This document shows positions 9,178-17,729 of a stretch of DNA of 64,000 nucleotides, piece by piece. This DNA comes from Glycomyces xiaoerkulensis (GTDB lineage: Bacteria; Actinomycetota; Actinomycetes; Mycobacteriales; Micromonosporaceae). Numbering within the stretch: the first letter of the stretch is position 1; each line of letters opens with the position of its first letter. Below the pieces are notes generated by a model. It was given only the letters and a program-made list of their open reading frames with translations, did not search any database and was not told the origin of the DNA. The stretch lies in assembly GCF_002798405.1 (NCBI RefSeq), contig NZ_PGGV01000027.1:1-64000 (forward strand), in the 5' to 3' direction. Both the position numbers and the translations under genes were made by a program.

Positions 9178-9587
9178 GCTCGGGGCGCCTTCAGCATCAC
9201 CGACCGGGCGGCGCGGTCGTGGAGGCCGCGGTGGAAGGGGTCGACAAGCGCCGTGAGCGCGGGCAGGACCACCGACAGCAGCATGGCGCGGAGCAGGGCC
9301 CGGAGGAACCCGAGCCGGTCGCCGCCCTCGGCCGGCACGCAGGCGATCCGCATGATCGCCATGCCGAGGGTCTGGGATCCGACACCGAGGCTGAAGCCGT
9401 AGTAGGCGACGAACAGCAGCGGCGTGGTGAGGTTGACGCCCCAGAAGCGGATCTCGGCCAGGCCGAGCCAGGCCGCCAGATAGGTGATCACCAGGCACGC
9501 GATCCAGTCGATGAACAGCGCCGTCAGTCGCTCGCCGAGGCCGGCCAGGTCGTGCCCGGCGGGTTCGCCGCCGCGTCCGCTCGTCAT
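9165..9587 (-). CDS. RDD-family membrane protein
   Basis: The protein has 140 residues and three hydrophobic segments. The RDD hallmarks are the Arg in GERLTALFIDWIACL, QTLGMAIMRI in the middle, and the terminal Asp region VDPFHRGLHDRAARSVML. RDD proteins are small integral membrane proteins, some linked to Na+/H+ antiport, but most are uncharacterised. The gene lies next to glnA, an arrangement also found in Streptomyces as I recall. The ATG start is the first family-like start. Its 3' end overlaps the NYN gene by 13 bases tail to tail. Confidence 0.82.
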   Translation of the reverse strand: MTSGRGGEPAGHDLAGLGERLTALFIDWIACLVITYLAAWLGLAEIRFWGVNLTTPLLFVAYYGFSLGVGSQTLGMAIMRIACVPAEGGDRLGFLRALLRAMLLSVVLPALTALVDPFHRGLHDRAARSVMLKAPRAQSR

Positions 9588-9678
9588 GGGGCGAGTCTAC
9601 GGCCAGGCCTCGCGCAGGCCCCGGCCGGTGCGCTGAGCTGTGCCTACATCGGAATTTTTACACCGGCGGGCGCGTCAA

Positions 9679-9716
9679 GTAACACACGCGAAACAATCGA
9701 TTTACGCTGAGGCAAC
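9679..9716 (+). promoter_or_regulatory. GlnR box (four half-sites) upstream of glnA
   Basis: The sequence shows GTAAC-N6-GAAAC-N6-TTTAC-N6-GCAAC, i.e. four 5-base half-sites at exact 11-base spacing. The first pair matches the actinobacterial GlnR consensus (gTnAC-N6-GaAAC) perfectly and the second pair is degenerate. It lies about 120 bases before the glnA start, so GlnR control of glnA in response to nitrogen is expected. Confidence 0.75.
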
Positions 9717-9835
9717 TGATCGCGGATAGCGTCTTGCCCAATACTCGCGATGTCGACAGCGGCGTCGGTGCGCGCAGTCATGGCGAAGCATGCGAGCCAT
9801 GAGTTAGCTCAATACCTACCGAGAGGAACACCTCC

Positions 9836-11260
<1,425 letters not shown>

Positions 11261-11276
11261 GAACCGACCTGTGTGA

Positions 11277-11304
11277 GGGCGCGGCCGCCAGGCCGCGCCC
11301 TTTT
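11277..11304 (+). terminator. Rho-independent terminator of glnA
   Basis: The stem GGGCGCGGCC (11277-11286) pairs with GGCCGCGCCC (11291-11300) around a GCCA loop and is followed by TTTT. It begins 17 bases after the glnA stop. Confidence 0.88.
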
Positions 11305-11343
11305 CCGTTTGTGCGGCCACCGCCCGCGAGGCATACTCGGTCG

Positions 11344-12033
11344 GTGCTCACCAGTCTTCTCCGCGGCGCCGACCGCGCCCTGCTGCGGGACGTCGCCGCT
11401 CTGGCCGCGGGGATCTTCGTGGCCGCGATCTCGTTCGGCGCGATCGCCTCCGCCCAAGGGGTCCCCTGGTGGCAGTCGAGCGCCATGTCGGCCCTGGTCT
11501 TCGCCGGGGCCTCCCAGTTCGCGACGATGGGGATCATGACCACCGGGGGCGGCCTGCTCGCCGGGGTCGCCGCGGGCCTGATCCTCAACCTGCGCCACGT
11601 GCCCTATGGGATGGCCGTCGGCGGAATCTACTGGACCAGTCTCCGGTCCAAGCTCGTGGGCACACACCTGCTGCTCGACCAGACCACCGCGTTCGCGCTG
11701 GCCGCCGGCGACGACCGGAGGCGGGCACGCACCGCGTTCTGGACGGTGGGGCTGACCCTGTTCGTCACCTGGAACATCGGGACGGTCGTCGGGGCGCTGG
11801 CCGGGCAGTTCATCGCCGACCCCGAGACGCTCGGGCTCGACGCGGCGCTCCCGGCGATCCTGCTGGCGCTCGTCATCCCCGGACTGCGCGACAAGCGCAC
11901 ACTCGCCGCCGGAATCGTCGGCTCGGGCGTCGCCCTGGGCACGAGCCTCTTCCTCCCCGCGGGTCTGCCGGTGCTGCTGGCGCTGCTGGGACTGGTCGTG
12001 ATGTGGCGCGGCGGGACGAAGGAGGCGCGATGA
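11344..12033 (+). CDS. azlC: AzlC-family branched-chain amino acid exporter subunit
   Basis: The protein has about 229 residues and around seven hydrophobic segments. Family features include SFGAIASAQGVPWWQSSAMS, FAGASQFATMGI near the first third, and LNLRHVPYGMAVGG. AzlC is the large subunit of the LIV-E type exporter of branched-chain amino acids, acting with the small AzlD protein, whose gene overlaps by ATGA. The GTG start at 11344 is chosen because family similarity begins just there; the frame stays open back into glnA. A -10-like CATACT ends 7 bases before the GTG and no ribosome site is visible, so the mRNA may be leaderless. Confidence 0.85.
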   Translation: MLTSLLRGADRALLRDVAALAAGIFVAAISFGAIASAQGVPWWQSSAMSALVFAGASQFATMGIMTTGGGLLAGVAAGLILNLRHVPYGMAVGGIYWTSLRSKLVGTHLLLDQTTAFALAAGDDRRRARTAFWTVGLTLFVTWNIGTVVGALAGQFIADPETLGLDAALPAILLALVIPGLRDKRTLAAGIVGSGVALGTSLFLPAGLPVLLALLGLVVMWRGGTKEAR

Positions 12034-12341
12034 CGATGCTCGCCGCGATCTTCGCGCTGGCGGTCGGAACCTACCTCATCCGGCTCTCCGGGCCTCTGCT
12101 GCGCAAGCGGATGACGCTCTCGGCGTATACCGAGAAGGTGGTGAAGGCGGGCGCGACCGTGGTGCTCCTGGCGCTGACGGTGACCTCCACGTTCCTGGTG
12201 GAGGGCTCGTGGGCCGGCTGGGCGCTCCCGGCGGGCGTGCTCGTCGGCGGCGCACTGGCCTGGAAGCGCGCGCCGCTGGCGGTGGTGGTCGTGGCCGCCG
12301 CAGCGACCACGGCGCTGCTGCGGCTGGTGGGCGTGGCCTGA
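12030..12341 (+). CDS. azlD: AzlD-family exporter small subunit
   Basis: This 103-residue hydrophobic protein has about four membrane segments and starts MTMLAAIFALAVGTYLIR, a typical AzlD N-terminus. It is the small partner of AzlC in branched-chain amino acid export. The ATG overlaps the azlC stop codon (ATGA) with GGAGG 5 bases upstream, indicating coupled translation. The GGAGG and the overlap decide the start. A long terminator hairpin follows. Confidence 0.85.
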   Translation: MTMLAAIFALAVGTYLIRLSGPLLRKRMTLSAYTEKVVKAGATVVLLALTVTSTFLVEGSWAGWALPAGVLVGGALAWKRAPLAVVVVAAAATTALLRLVGVA

Positions 12342-12352
12342 ACACCGATGTG

Positions 12353-12388
12353 AAGGGGGCTCGCAGCCGTTCGGCTGCGAGCCCCCTT
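12353..12388. terminator. Bidirectional terminator between azlD and LPXTG gene
   Basis: A perfect 17-bp inverted repeat (12353-12369 with 12372-12388) contains GGGGGCTCGCAGCCG and is flanked by AA on the left and TT on the right, so it can work in both directions. It lies between two convergent genes. Confidence 0.85.
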
Positions 12389-12431
12389 GTGTCAGATCAA
12401 CCGGTGGTCGATTCCCACGGACGGGATCGGC

Positions 12432-13541
12432 TTACCAGTCGGTTGCGGCCGCCCGGCGGCGGCGCGCGATGAAGAACAGCACGGCGGCGGCGGCCACGAG
12501 GGCGGCCGCGGCGCTGACCATGATGGTCAGGTTCGACCCGGTGGACGGGAGCTGCTCATCGGCGACCGGGGTGGTCTCCTCCCCGGGGACTTCCTCGCAG
12601 TCCTCGGGCTTGGTCCAGGTAGCCTCGCCCTCGTAGGCGTCCTCGCCGTCGTCGATGACGTACGCAACGGTCAGCTCATCGCCGGAGGCCTCGAAGAGCT
12701 CGGTCACGGATTCGCCCGGAGCCAGCTCGACGACGCGCTCCTCACCGTTGCTCGGAGCGAAGGTGAAGGTCGTCGAGGGAGCGTCCTCGGGGATGGCCAG
12801 CTCGAACTCAAGACCGTCGCAAGTCTCCCAGATGGTGCCCCACTCACAGTTGGTGCCGGTGACGTCCCACTGGTACGTCTCGAACTCCTCGCCATCGACC
12901 GAAACAATCACGGACTGGCCCGCCTCAGGGTCTTCGACTGCGAAGTACTCCGTGAACTCCTCCCCGACCTTGGGAGTACCGACAACGGGGTCGCCGACGC
13001 TTGGTGTGAAGGTGAACTCGGCCAGCGCCTCAGAGTTGTTGTTGTCAGCGGTCACCGCGATGCCGAAGCAGTCGCTCTGCGCGCTGAGCCCGATCTCAGG
13101 GGTGGGTTCCTGGTCGGGGTCACAGTCAGAGGGCGCCGTGACGCGGCCTCTTTGGCTCCACTCGTTGACATCGCCCCAATGGTGATCATCCGGGTAGTCC
13201 CAGAAGGCTCTCACCTTCAGGCTGGCTTCCGTGACCGACGAGTCGAAGGTCTGAACACCGGTCACGGTGTCTCCGTGATAGCCAGCCTGGTCGACTAGAT
13301 CGGCATCGAGATCGGAATCTTCGGGGTCGATCTCTTCAATCGTGCCGATCGGCACTTCCCCGCCGGTCGGTGCAACGAACTCGACCGTCCATGTGACCTT
13401 CCAGCCATCATCGGTGCAGGCGGCTTCGCCGGTGACGACGGGGTGGTGGGCTTGCGCGCCCGAAGCGAAGGCGACCGCGCCGCCAAGTCCTACGACCACG
13501 CTGCCGGCCAGTCCCAGTACCCGCCTAAGGGTCCGGTTCAT
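12432..13541 (-). CDS. LPXTG-type cell-wall-anchored surface protein
   Basis: This 369-residue exported protein has a signal peptide at residues 1-31 (RR then hydrophobic, ending AQA). An acidic beta-rich ectodomain follows, with four or more Cys, repeated EEF/TEYF and VTE segments. The sortase sorting signal is LPSTG at 331-335, then a hydrophobic helix and RRRR. Sortase would link it to cell-wall peptidoglycan. The start at 13541 is chosen for its AGGAGAAAC ribosome site; the longer frame lacks one. The ectodomain shows no recognised fold. No sortase gene is in the window. Confidence 0.8.
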   Translation of the reverse strand: MNRTLRRVLGLAGSVVVGLGGAVAFASGAQAHHPVVTGEAACTDDGWKVTWTVEFVAPTGGEVPIGTIEEIDPEDSDLDADLVDQAGYHGDTVTGVQTFDSSVTEASLKVRAFWDYPDDHHWGDVNEWSQRGRVTAPSDCDPDQEPTPEIGLSAQSDCFGIAVTADNNNSEALAEFTFTPSVGDPVVGTPKVGEEFTEYFAVEDPEAGQSVIVSVDGEEFETYQWDVTGTNCEWGTIWETCDGLEFELAIPEDAPSTTFTFAPSNGEERVVELAPGESVTELFEASGDELTVAYVIDDGEDAYEGEATWTKPEDCEEVPGEETTPVADEQLPSTGSNLTIMVSAAAALVAAAAVLFFIARRRRAAATDW

Positions 13542-13715
13542 GTTTCTCCTAAGTTGTGGCTTCTCGGTTGAGGGTTGGAGTAATGCCATCGTGACCGGGG
13601 AGAAGAGGCCCGATCGGCTTCAGCACTCTACCAAACAGGACACGCGCCGAAGCGAGGAAAGGTCGCATAACGATCTGACAACGTATACAGTTTCGACCTG
13701 CTGCGCCACAAAGAG

Positions 13716-14990
13716 TCAACTCGCCTGTCTGAGAGCTGCAGAACGCCGGAGCATCTGGGCCTTCTCGCGCGCATTCTCGGTCAGCTCCGCGGCCTCTTCG
13801 AACGCTCCTGCCGCCTCGGTGTTGCGCCCCATGCGTTCGAGCATCTCGCCGCGCACCGCGCGGACCAGGTGGTAATCCTTCAGCGCCGGAAGGTCGGCGA
13901 TCTCGTCGACCATCCGCAACCCGCGCTCGGGACCGAAGGCCATCCCGAACGCCACGGCCCGGTTCAGCGCCACCACCGGCGAAGGCTGCACCGTCAGCAG
14001 CCGCGAGTAGAGCCCGGCGATGCGCACCCAGTCGGTCTCCTCGGCCCTGGCCGCGCGCGCGTGGCAGGCGGCGATAGCAGCCTGCAGCCGGTACGGTCCG
14101 GCGTCATCGCCCCCGTCGCGGGCCCGGTGGAGCGCAGACAGGCCGCGCCGGACCAGCAGTCCATCCCATTTGGAGCGGTCCTGGTCCGGCAGCGGCACCG
14201 GCTCGCCCTCGGCGTCCACGCGGGCGCGGGAGCGTGAGGCCTGGAAGTCCAGGAGCGCAGCCAGTCCCAGGACCTCGGGCTGGCCGGGCAGCAGGGCCGC
14301 CAGGCGCTGCGCCAGCCGCATCGCGTCCTCGCAGAGTTCGGGGCGCATGAGGTCCCGGCCGCCGGTGGCGGTGTAGCCCTCGTTGAAGATCAGGTAGACG
14401 ACTTCCAGGACCGCGTCGAGGCGCTCGCCGAACTCGTCGGGGCCGGGGGCCTCGAAGGCCACGCCCGCCTTCGCGAGTTTGCGCTTGGCTCGCACGATGC
14501 GCTGGGCGACGGTGGATTCGCTCGTCAGGTAGGCGCGGGCGATCTCGGCGGTGGTCAGACCCGCGGCGGCCTTGAGGGTGAGCGCGGCGCGGGCCTCGAC
14601 CGAGAGCACCGGGTGGCAGGCGCAGAAGATCACCCGGAGCAGCTCGTCGCCGATGTCGTCGTCGAGTTCGCGTTCGGCCTCGCCGATCGGGTCCTCGGTC
14701 TCCCCGGCGGCCTCGAGTCGGCGCGCGAGGCGCTCGTATTTGCTCTTGAGGTTCCGGTCGCGCCGGATGCGGTCGACCGCGCGGCGCTTGGCGGTCACCA
14801 TGAGCCAGGCGGCGGGCCGGTCGGGGACGCCCTCGTCCGGCCACTGTTCGAGCGCGGCCACGACCGCGTCGGCGGCGAGGTCCTCGGCGAGGCCGACGTC
14901 GTTGACCGTGCGGGCGAGGACGGCGATGATCTTGGCGGACTCCATCCGCCATACCGTCTCCACCGCTGTGGTCACTCCGTCGGCCCGCAT
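13716..14990 (-). CDS. ECF42-group RNA polymerase sigma factor with C-terminal TPR-like domain
   Basis: This 424-residue ECF sigma factor has sigma-2 at about residues 10-80 (AEDLAADAVVAALEQWP, AWLMVTAKRRAVDRIRR) and sigma-4 at about 115-170 (TLKAAAGLTTAEIARAYL, SESTVAQRIVRAKRKL). A long C-terminal helical region follows, with LNRAVAFGMAFGPERGLRM and YHLVRAVRGEMLERMGR, which is the DUF6596/TPR-like extension typical of ECF42. No anti-sigma gene is present. ECF42 factors pair with DGPF (YCII-related) proteins, and such a gene lies 31 bases upstream on the same strand. In known members the C-terminal domain is needed for activity. Confidence 0.88.
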   Translation of the reverse strand: MRADGVTTAVETVWRMESAKIIAVLARTVNDVGLAEDLAADAVVAALEQWPDEGVPDRPAAWLMVTAKRRAVDRIRRDRNLKSKYERLARRLEAAGETEDPIGEAERELDDDIGDELLRVIFCACHPVLSVEARAALTLKAAAGLTTAEIARAYLTSESTVAQRIVRAKRKLAKAGVAFEAPGPDEFGERLDAVLEVVYLIFNEGYTATGGRDLMRPELCEDAMRLAQRLAALLPGQPEVLGLAALLDFQASRSRARVDAEGEPVPLPDQDRSKWDGLLVRRGLSALHRARDGGDDAGPYRLQAAIAACHARAARAEETDWVRIAGLYSRLLTVQPSPVVALNRAVAFGMAFGPERGLRMVDEIADLPALKDYHLVRAVRGEMLERMGRNTEAAGAFEEAAELTENAREKAQMLRRSAALRQAS

Positions 14991-15021
14991 ACCGCCTAGC
15001 TAAGCACACCGGCCGGGCCGG

Positions 15022-15384
15022 TCACTCCTCGTCCACGATCCGGCGGACCTCGTGAACGAGTTCCACACCGGGGGCGTGCCTGCGGTGCAGCTCCACCGAC
15101 TTCCTGGCGATCTCCACCGCCTCGTCCTGGCTGCGGCACTGGACGATGAAGTAGCCGCCGACCCATTCCTTCGCCTCGGCGAACGGGCCGTCGACGACCT
15201 TGACCTCGCCGCCGTGCAGGTCGACGCGGGTGGCGCGGTCGGTCGGCTCCAGGCCCGCGGCGTCGACGAGGATGCCGTCGGCGGCGAGCCCCGAGACGAA
15301 CTCGCCCATAGCCTCGTACATCTCGGCGGGAACCTGCTTCGGGTCGAGCGGGCCTTCGTGGACTACGTTGATGAGGTATCGCAT
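15022..15384 (-). CDS. YCII-related DGPF-motif protein
   Basis: This 120-residue protein of the YCII-related family has the eponymous motif DGPFAEAKEWVGGYFI near residues 64-80. Such proteins are ferredoxin-like dimers of unknown catalytic role that accompany ECF42/ECF41-like sigma factors and are usually their main targets. The ATG has GAAGGAG about 8 bases upstream. It is expected to be co-transcribed with the sigma gene that follows, from the ECF42-type promoter at 15428-15454. Confidence 0.87.
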   Translation of the reverse strand: MRYLINVVHEGPLDPKQVPAEMYEAMGEFVSGLAADGILVDAAGLEPTDRATRVDLHGGEVKVVDGPFAEAKEWVGGYFIVQCRSQDEAVEIARKSVELHRRHAPGVELVHEVRRIVDEE

Positions 15385-15427
15385 GGTCTTGCTCCTTCGG
15401 GTTCGTTTACGCCCTTGATACCCCTGG

Positions 15428-15454
15428 GTCGATCGGAGCGCCGCCGAATCGACA
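15428..15454 (-). promoter_or_regulatory. ECF42-type promoter of the DGPF-sigma operon
   Basis: Read on the minus strand, TGTCGA (15454-15449) is followed after exactly 17 bases by CGAC (15431-15428). This matches the ECF42 promoter signature as I recall it from Streptomyces venezuelae (TGTCGA at -35, CGWC at -10). The predicted RNA start is about 37 bases before the DGPF start codon. It implies that the sigma factor activates its own operon. Confidence 0.68.
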
Positions 15455-15489
15455 CCTCCGGCGAGGGAATCCGCGGAATTCTTCGCCGC

Positions 15490-16599
15490 TTAGATCTCCA
15501 GCCACTCCTCGGCTTCGTCGATCTCGTCCTCGCTGAGGTAGTCGCTCTCGACCAGGACTTCCTCCCAGTTCGACGCGTCGACGTTCACCGGCTCCAGCAG
15601 GTAGGACGGGACGAACTTGAAGCCGTTGTCGTAGGTGCCGAGGTCGTTGACCTCGGGACTGCCGCCGTCGACGATGCGCTTGACCATGTCGAAGGCGACC
15701 TCGGCCAGGTCGCGCGTGTCCTTGAAGACCGTCTGGGTCTGGCCGGTCTCGTCCCTGATGGCCTTGACCGAGATCGCCTCGGCGTCCTGCCCGGTGACGA
15801 TGGGGAAGTCGGCCGTGCCGGGAATGTACCCGGCCTCCTCGAGCGCGGCGACGACGCCGCGGCTGATGCCGTCGTACGGCGAGAGCACGGCGTGGAGCTC
15901 GCCGTCCTCGTAGTGGTCCTCGAGCAGCCCGGTCATGCGGTCCTTGGCGCGGACGCCGTCCCAGCGGAGCGTGGAGGTCGGTTCCTGCTCGGTCTCCCCG
16001 GAGCGGATGTTGATGGTGCCTTCGTACATGTAGCGCTCGAAGGTGTCCATGCCGCCCTGGAAGAAGTACTGGGAGTTGCTGTCGTCGGGCGAGCCGGAGA
16101 AGACCTCGACGTTGAACGGCCCCGAGTTCTCCTCGACGCTGAGCCGGTCGAGGATGTGCGTGGCTTGGAGGACTCCGACCCGGTAGTTGTCGAACGAGGC
16201 GTAGTAGTCCACGTCCGGGGTCTGGAGGATGAGGCGGTCGTAGGAGATGATGGTCACGCCGCGGTCCTTGGCGGTGGCGAGGACCTCGCCCAGGGACTGG
16301 TTGTCGATCGCGGCGATGATGAGGAACTCCACGCCGTCGTCGATCATGCCCTGGATCTGCTCGATCTGGGCCTCGATCTCGTCCTCGCCGTACTCGAGGA
16401 TCGTGTCGTAGCCGGCGTCGATGAGCATGTTCTCGAGTGCCTCACCTTCGATCACCCAGCGTTCGGAGGTGGTGGTGGGCATCGAGATGCCGGTAAAGCC
16501 GGTGAGCTCGGCGGACTCCTCGTCCGACGAGCATCCGGCCACCGCTGTGACTGCTAGGCCCGTGGATCCGTAAAGCAGGCGGCGGCGACTGAGGTACAT
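15490..16599 (-). CDS. Sugar ABC transporter substrate-binding lipoprotein (ChvE/XylF type)
   Basis: This 369-residue periplasmic-binding-protein type 1 family member carries a lipoprotein signal with basic SRRRLLYG, then VAGC with lipid-modified C23. The mature part begins with an acidic linker, then FTGISMPTTTSERW. It contains typical motifs such as GVEFLIIAAIDNQSLGEVL and VTIISYDRLI, and GQDAEAISVKAIRD near residue 265. It resembles binding proteins for multiple monosaccharides or xylose. The start at 16599 precedes the signal peptide and has AAGGAG upstream. No permease or ATPase gene is adjacent, so it is an orphan here; the transporter must be elsewhere, or it acts in sensing. Confidence 0.82.
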   Translation of the reverse strand: MYLSRRRLLYGSTGLAVTAVAGCSSDEESAELTGFTGISMPTTTSERWVIEGEALENMLIDAGYDTILEYGEDEIEAQIEQIQGMIDDGVEFLIIAAIDNQSLGEVLATAKDRGVTIISYDRLILQTPDVDYYASFDNYRVGVLQATHILDRLSVEENSGPFNVEVFSGSPDDSNSQYFFQGGMDTFERYMYEGTINIRSGETEQEPTSTLRWDGVRAKDRMTGLLEDHYEDGELHAVLSPYDGISRGVVAALEEAGYIPGTADFPIVTGQDAEAISVKAIRDETGQTQTVFKDTRDLAEVAFDMVKRIVDGGSPEVNDLGTYDNGFKFVPSYLLEPVNVDASNWEEVLVESDYLSEDEIDEAEEWLEI

Positions 16600-16645
16600 G
16601 GGGGATGTACTCCTTCGTACAAAGATGGGGCGACAATTCACCTGG

Positions 16646-16685
16646 AATGTACACGAGCAAGGTTTACATCAAGCGGAATATTCCG
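16646..16685 (-). promoter_or_regulatory. Candidate promoter and palindromic operator of sugar-binding gene
   Basis: The minus strand shows TTGATG (16672-16667) and TACATT (16651-16646) 15 bases apart as possible -35 and -10 boxes. Directly upstream is the perfect 12-base palindrome CGGAATATTCCG (16674-16685). Its position next to the -35 suits an operator, but the regulator is unknown. Confidence 0.4.
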
Positions 16686-16818
16686 TAACCGAATCGTTGT
16701 CTGACGAGAAGGATAAACCATCCTATTTCCGACACCGCCATCGGTAGGGCGCCCACACTGACGGTAGAGCCTCGACTCCGCGCTCCGAGCGGCGGCCCCT
16801 CCGAATACGATCACGGTC

Positions 16819-17619
16819 ATGGAAGACCGCTGGGTGGGGGTCGCCGACCGGGTGTGGGTGCGGCGCTGCCGGGAGCTGGACCTGTCACTCGGACTGGTCG
16901 TCGGCGACGACCGCTGCCTGGTGATCGACACCGGCGTCGACACCGACCACGGCCGCGCCTTCGCGGCCGCCGTCCGCGAGCTGACCCCGCTGCCCTGGCA
17001 GATCGCCTACACCCACGACCACTACGACCACTGGTTCGGGACCGCCGCGTTCGGCGAATGCGCCGTCTGGGCGGTCGGCGACGCCTCGGCCTACGTCGGC
17101 TCCGGGGAGGTCCAGCGGGAGCGCATGGCCGTCCAGTACCGGCGCGAGGGCCGCGAGCGGGCCGCCGAGCGCCTCGGCCGCTCCCGGTTGGTGCCGCCGA
17201 ACCGGACCGTCGCCGAGGCGGTCGAGCTGGATCTCGGCGGCCGAACCGCCCTCCTGCGTCCAGCAGGGCCCGCGCACACCGACAACGACCTGGCCGTCGA
17301 GGTCCCCGATGCGGGCGTCCTGTTCGCAGGCGACCTGTTCGAACACGGCGCACCGCCGCAGTACGACGACGCCTTCCCCCAGCACTGGGCGCGATCCGCC
17401 GCGCACCTCCTGCGCCGGAGCCCCGCGACGGTGGTGCCCGGCCACGGCGAGCCCGGCGACCACCGGTGGGCCCTCGGCCAGGCGCGCGACCTGGCCGAGG
17501 TGGCGCGGTTGTGCGGCGAGGTCGCGGCGGGCCGGCTCAGGCCCGAGGAGGCCGCCGCGAACGGACCGTTCGACGCCGCGACCATGCGCACCGCCCTGGA
17601 GCGCACCGCCACTCAGTAA
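16819..17619 (+). CDS. Metallo-beta-lactamase-fold hydrolase
   Basis: This 266-residue cytoplasmic protein has the MBL-fold metal motif THDHYDH (H66, H68, D70, H71). Later metal ligands are His in PAGPAHTDND, Asp in LFAGDLFEHG and His in VVPGHGEPGDH. These are the five MBL motifs in order, so it should bind two metals. Substrates of this subgroup include thioesters, lactones and phosphodiesters, and nothing here decides among them. It is a single gene, divergent from the sugar-binding lipoprotein. The ATG at 16819 is the only start near the family N-terminus. Confidence 0.82.
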   Translation: MEDRWVGVADRVWVRRCRELDLSLGLVVGDDRCLVIDTGVDTDHGRAFAAAVRELTPLPWQIAYTHDHYDHWFGTAAFGECAVWAVGDASAYVGSGEVQRERMAVQYRREGRERAAERLGRSRLVPPNRTVAEAVELDLGGRTALLRPAGPAHTDNDLAVEVPDAGVLFAGDLFEHGAPPQYDDAFPQHWARSAAHLLRRSPATVVPGHGEPGDHRWALGQARDLAEVARLCGEVAAGRLRPEEAAANGPFDAATMRTALERTATQ

Positions 17620-17729
17620 ATCCAACTTGGACGGTAAACGGAACCGAGGGATTGCGGCATCCGGACGATGTGCACATTGGGCGTACACTTGATCCCCTGA
17701 GCCCATATCGCTGATATCCGGAGCCGTTT

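Noticed and set aside
5629-9498. A 1289-codon minus-strand frame
   Set aside because: It crosses the kinase, response regulator, pimB and NYN genes and shows no domain; it is a composition artefact.
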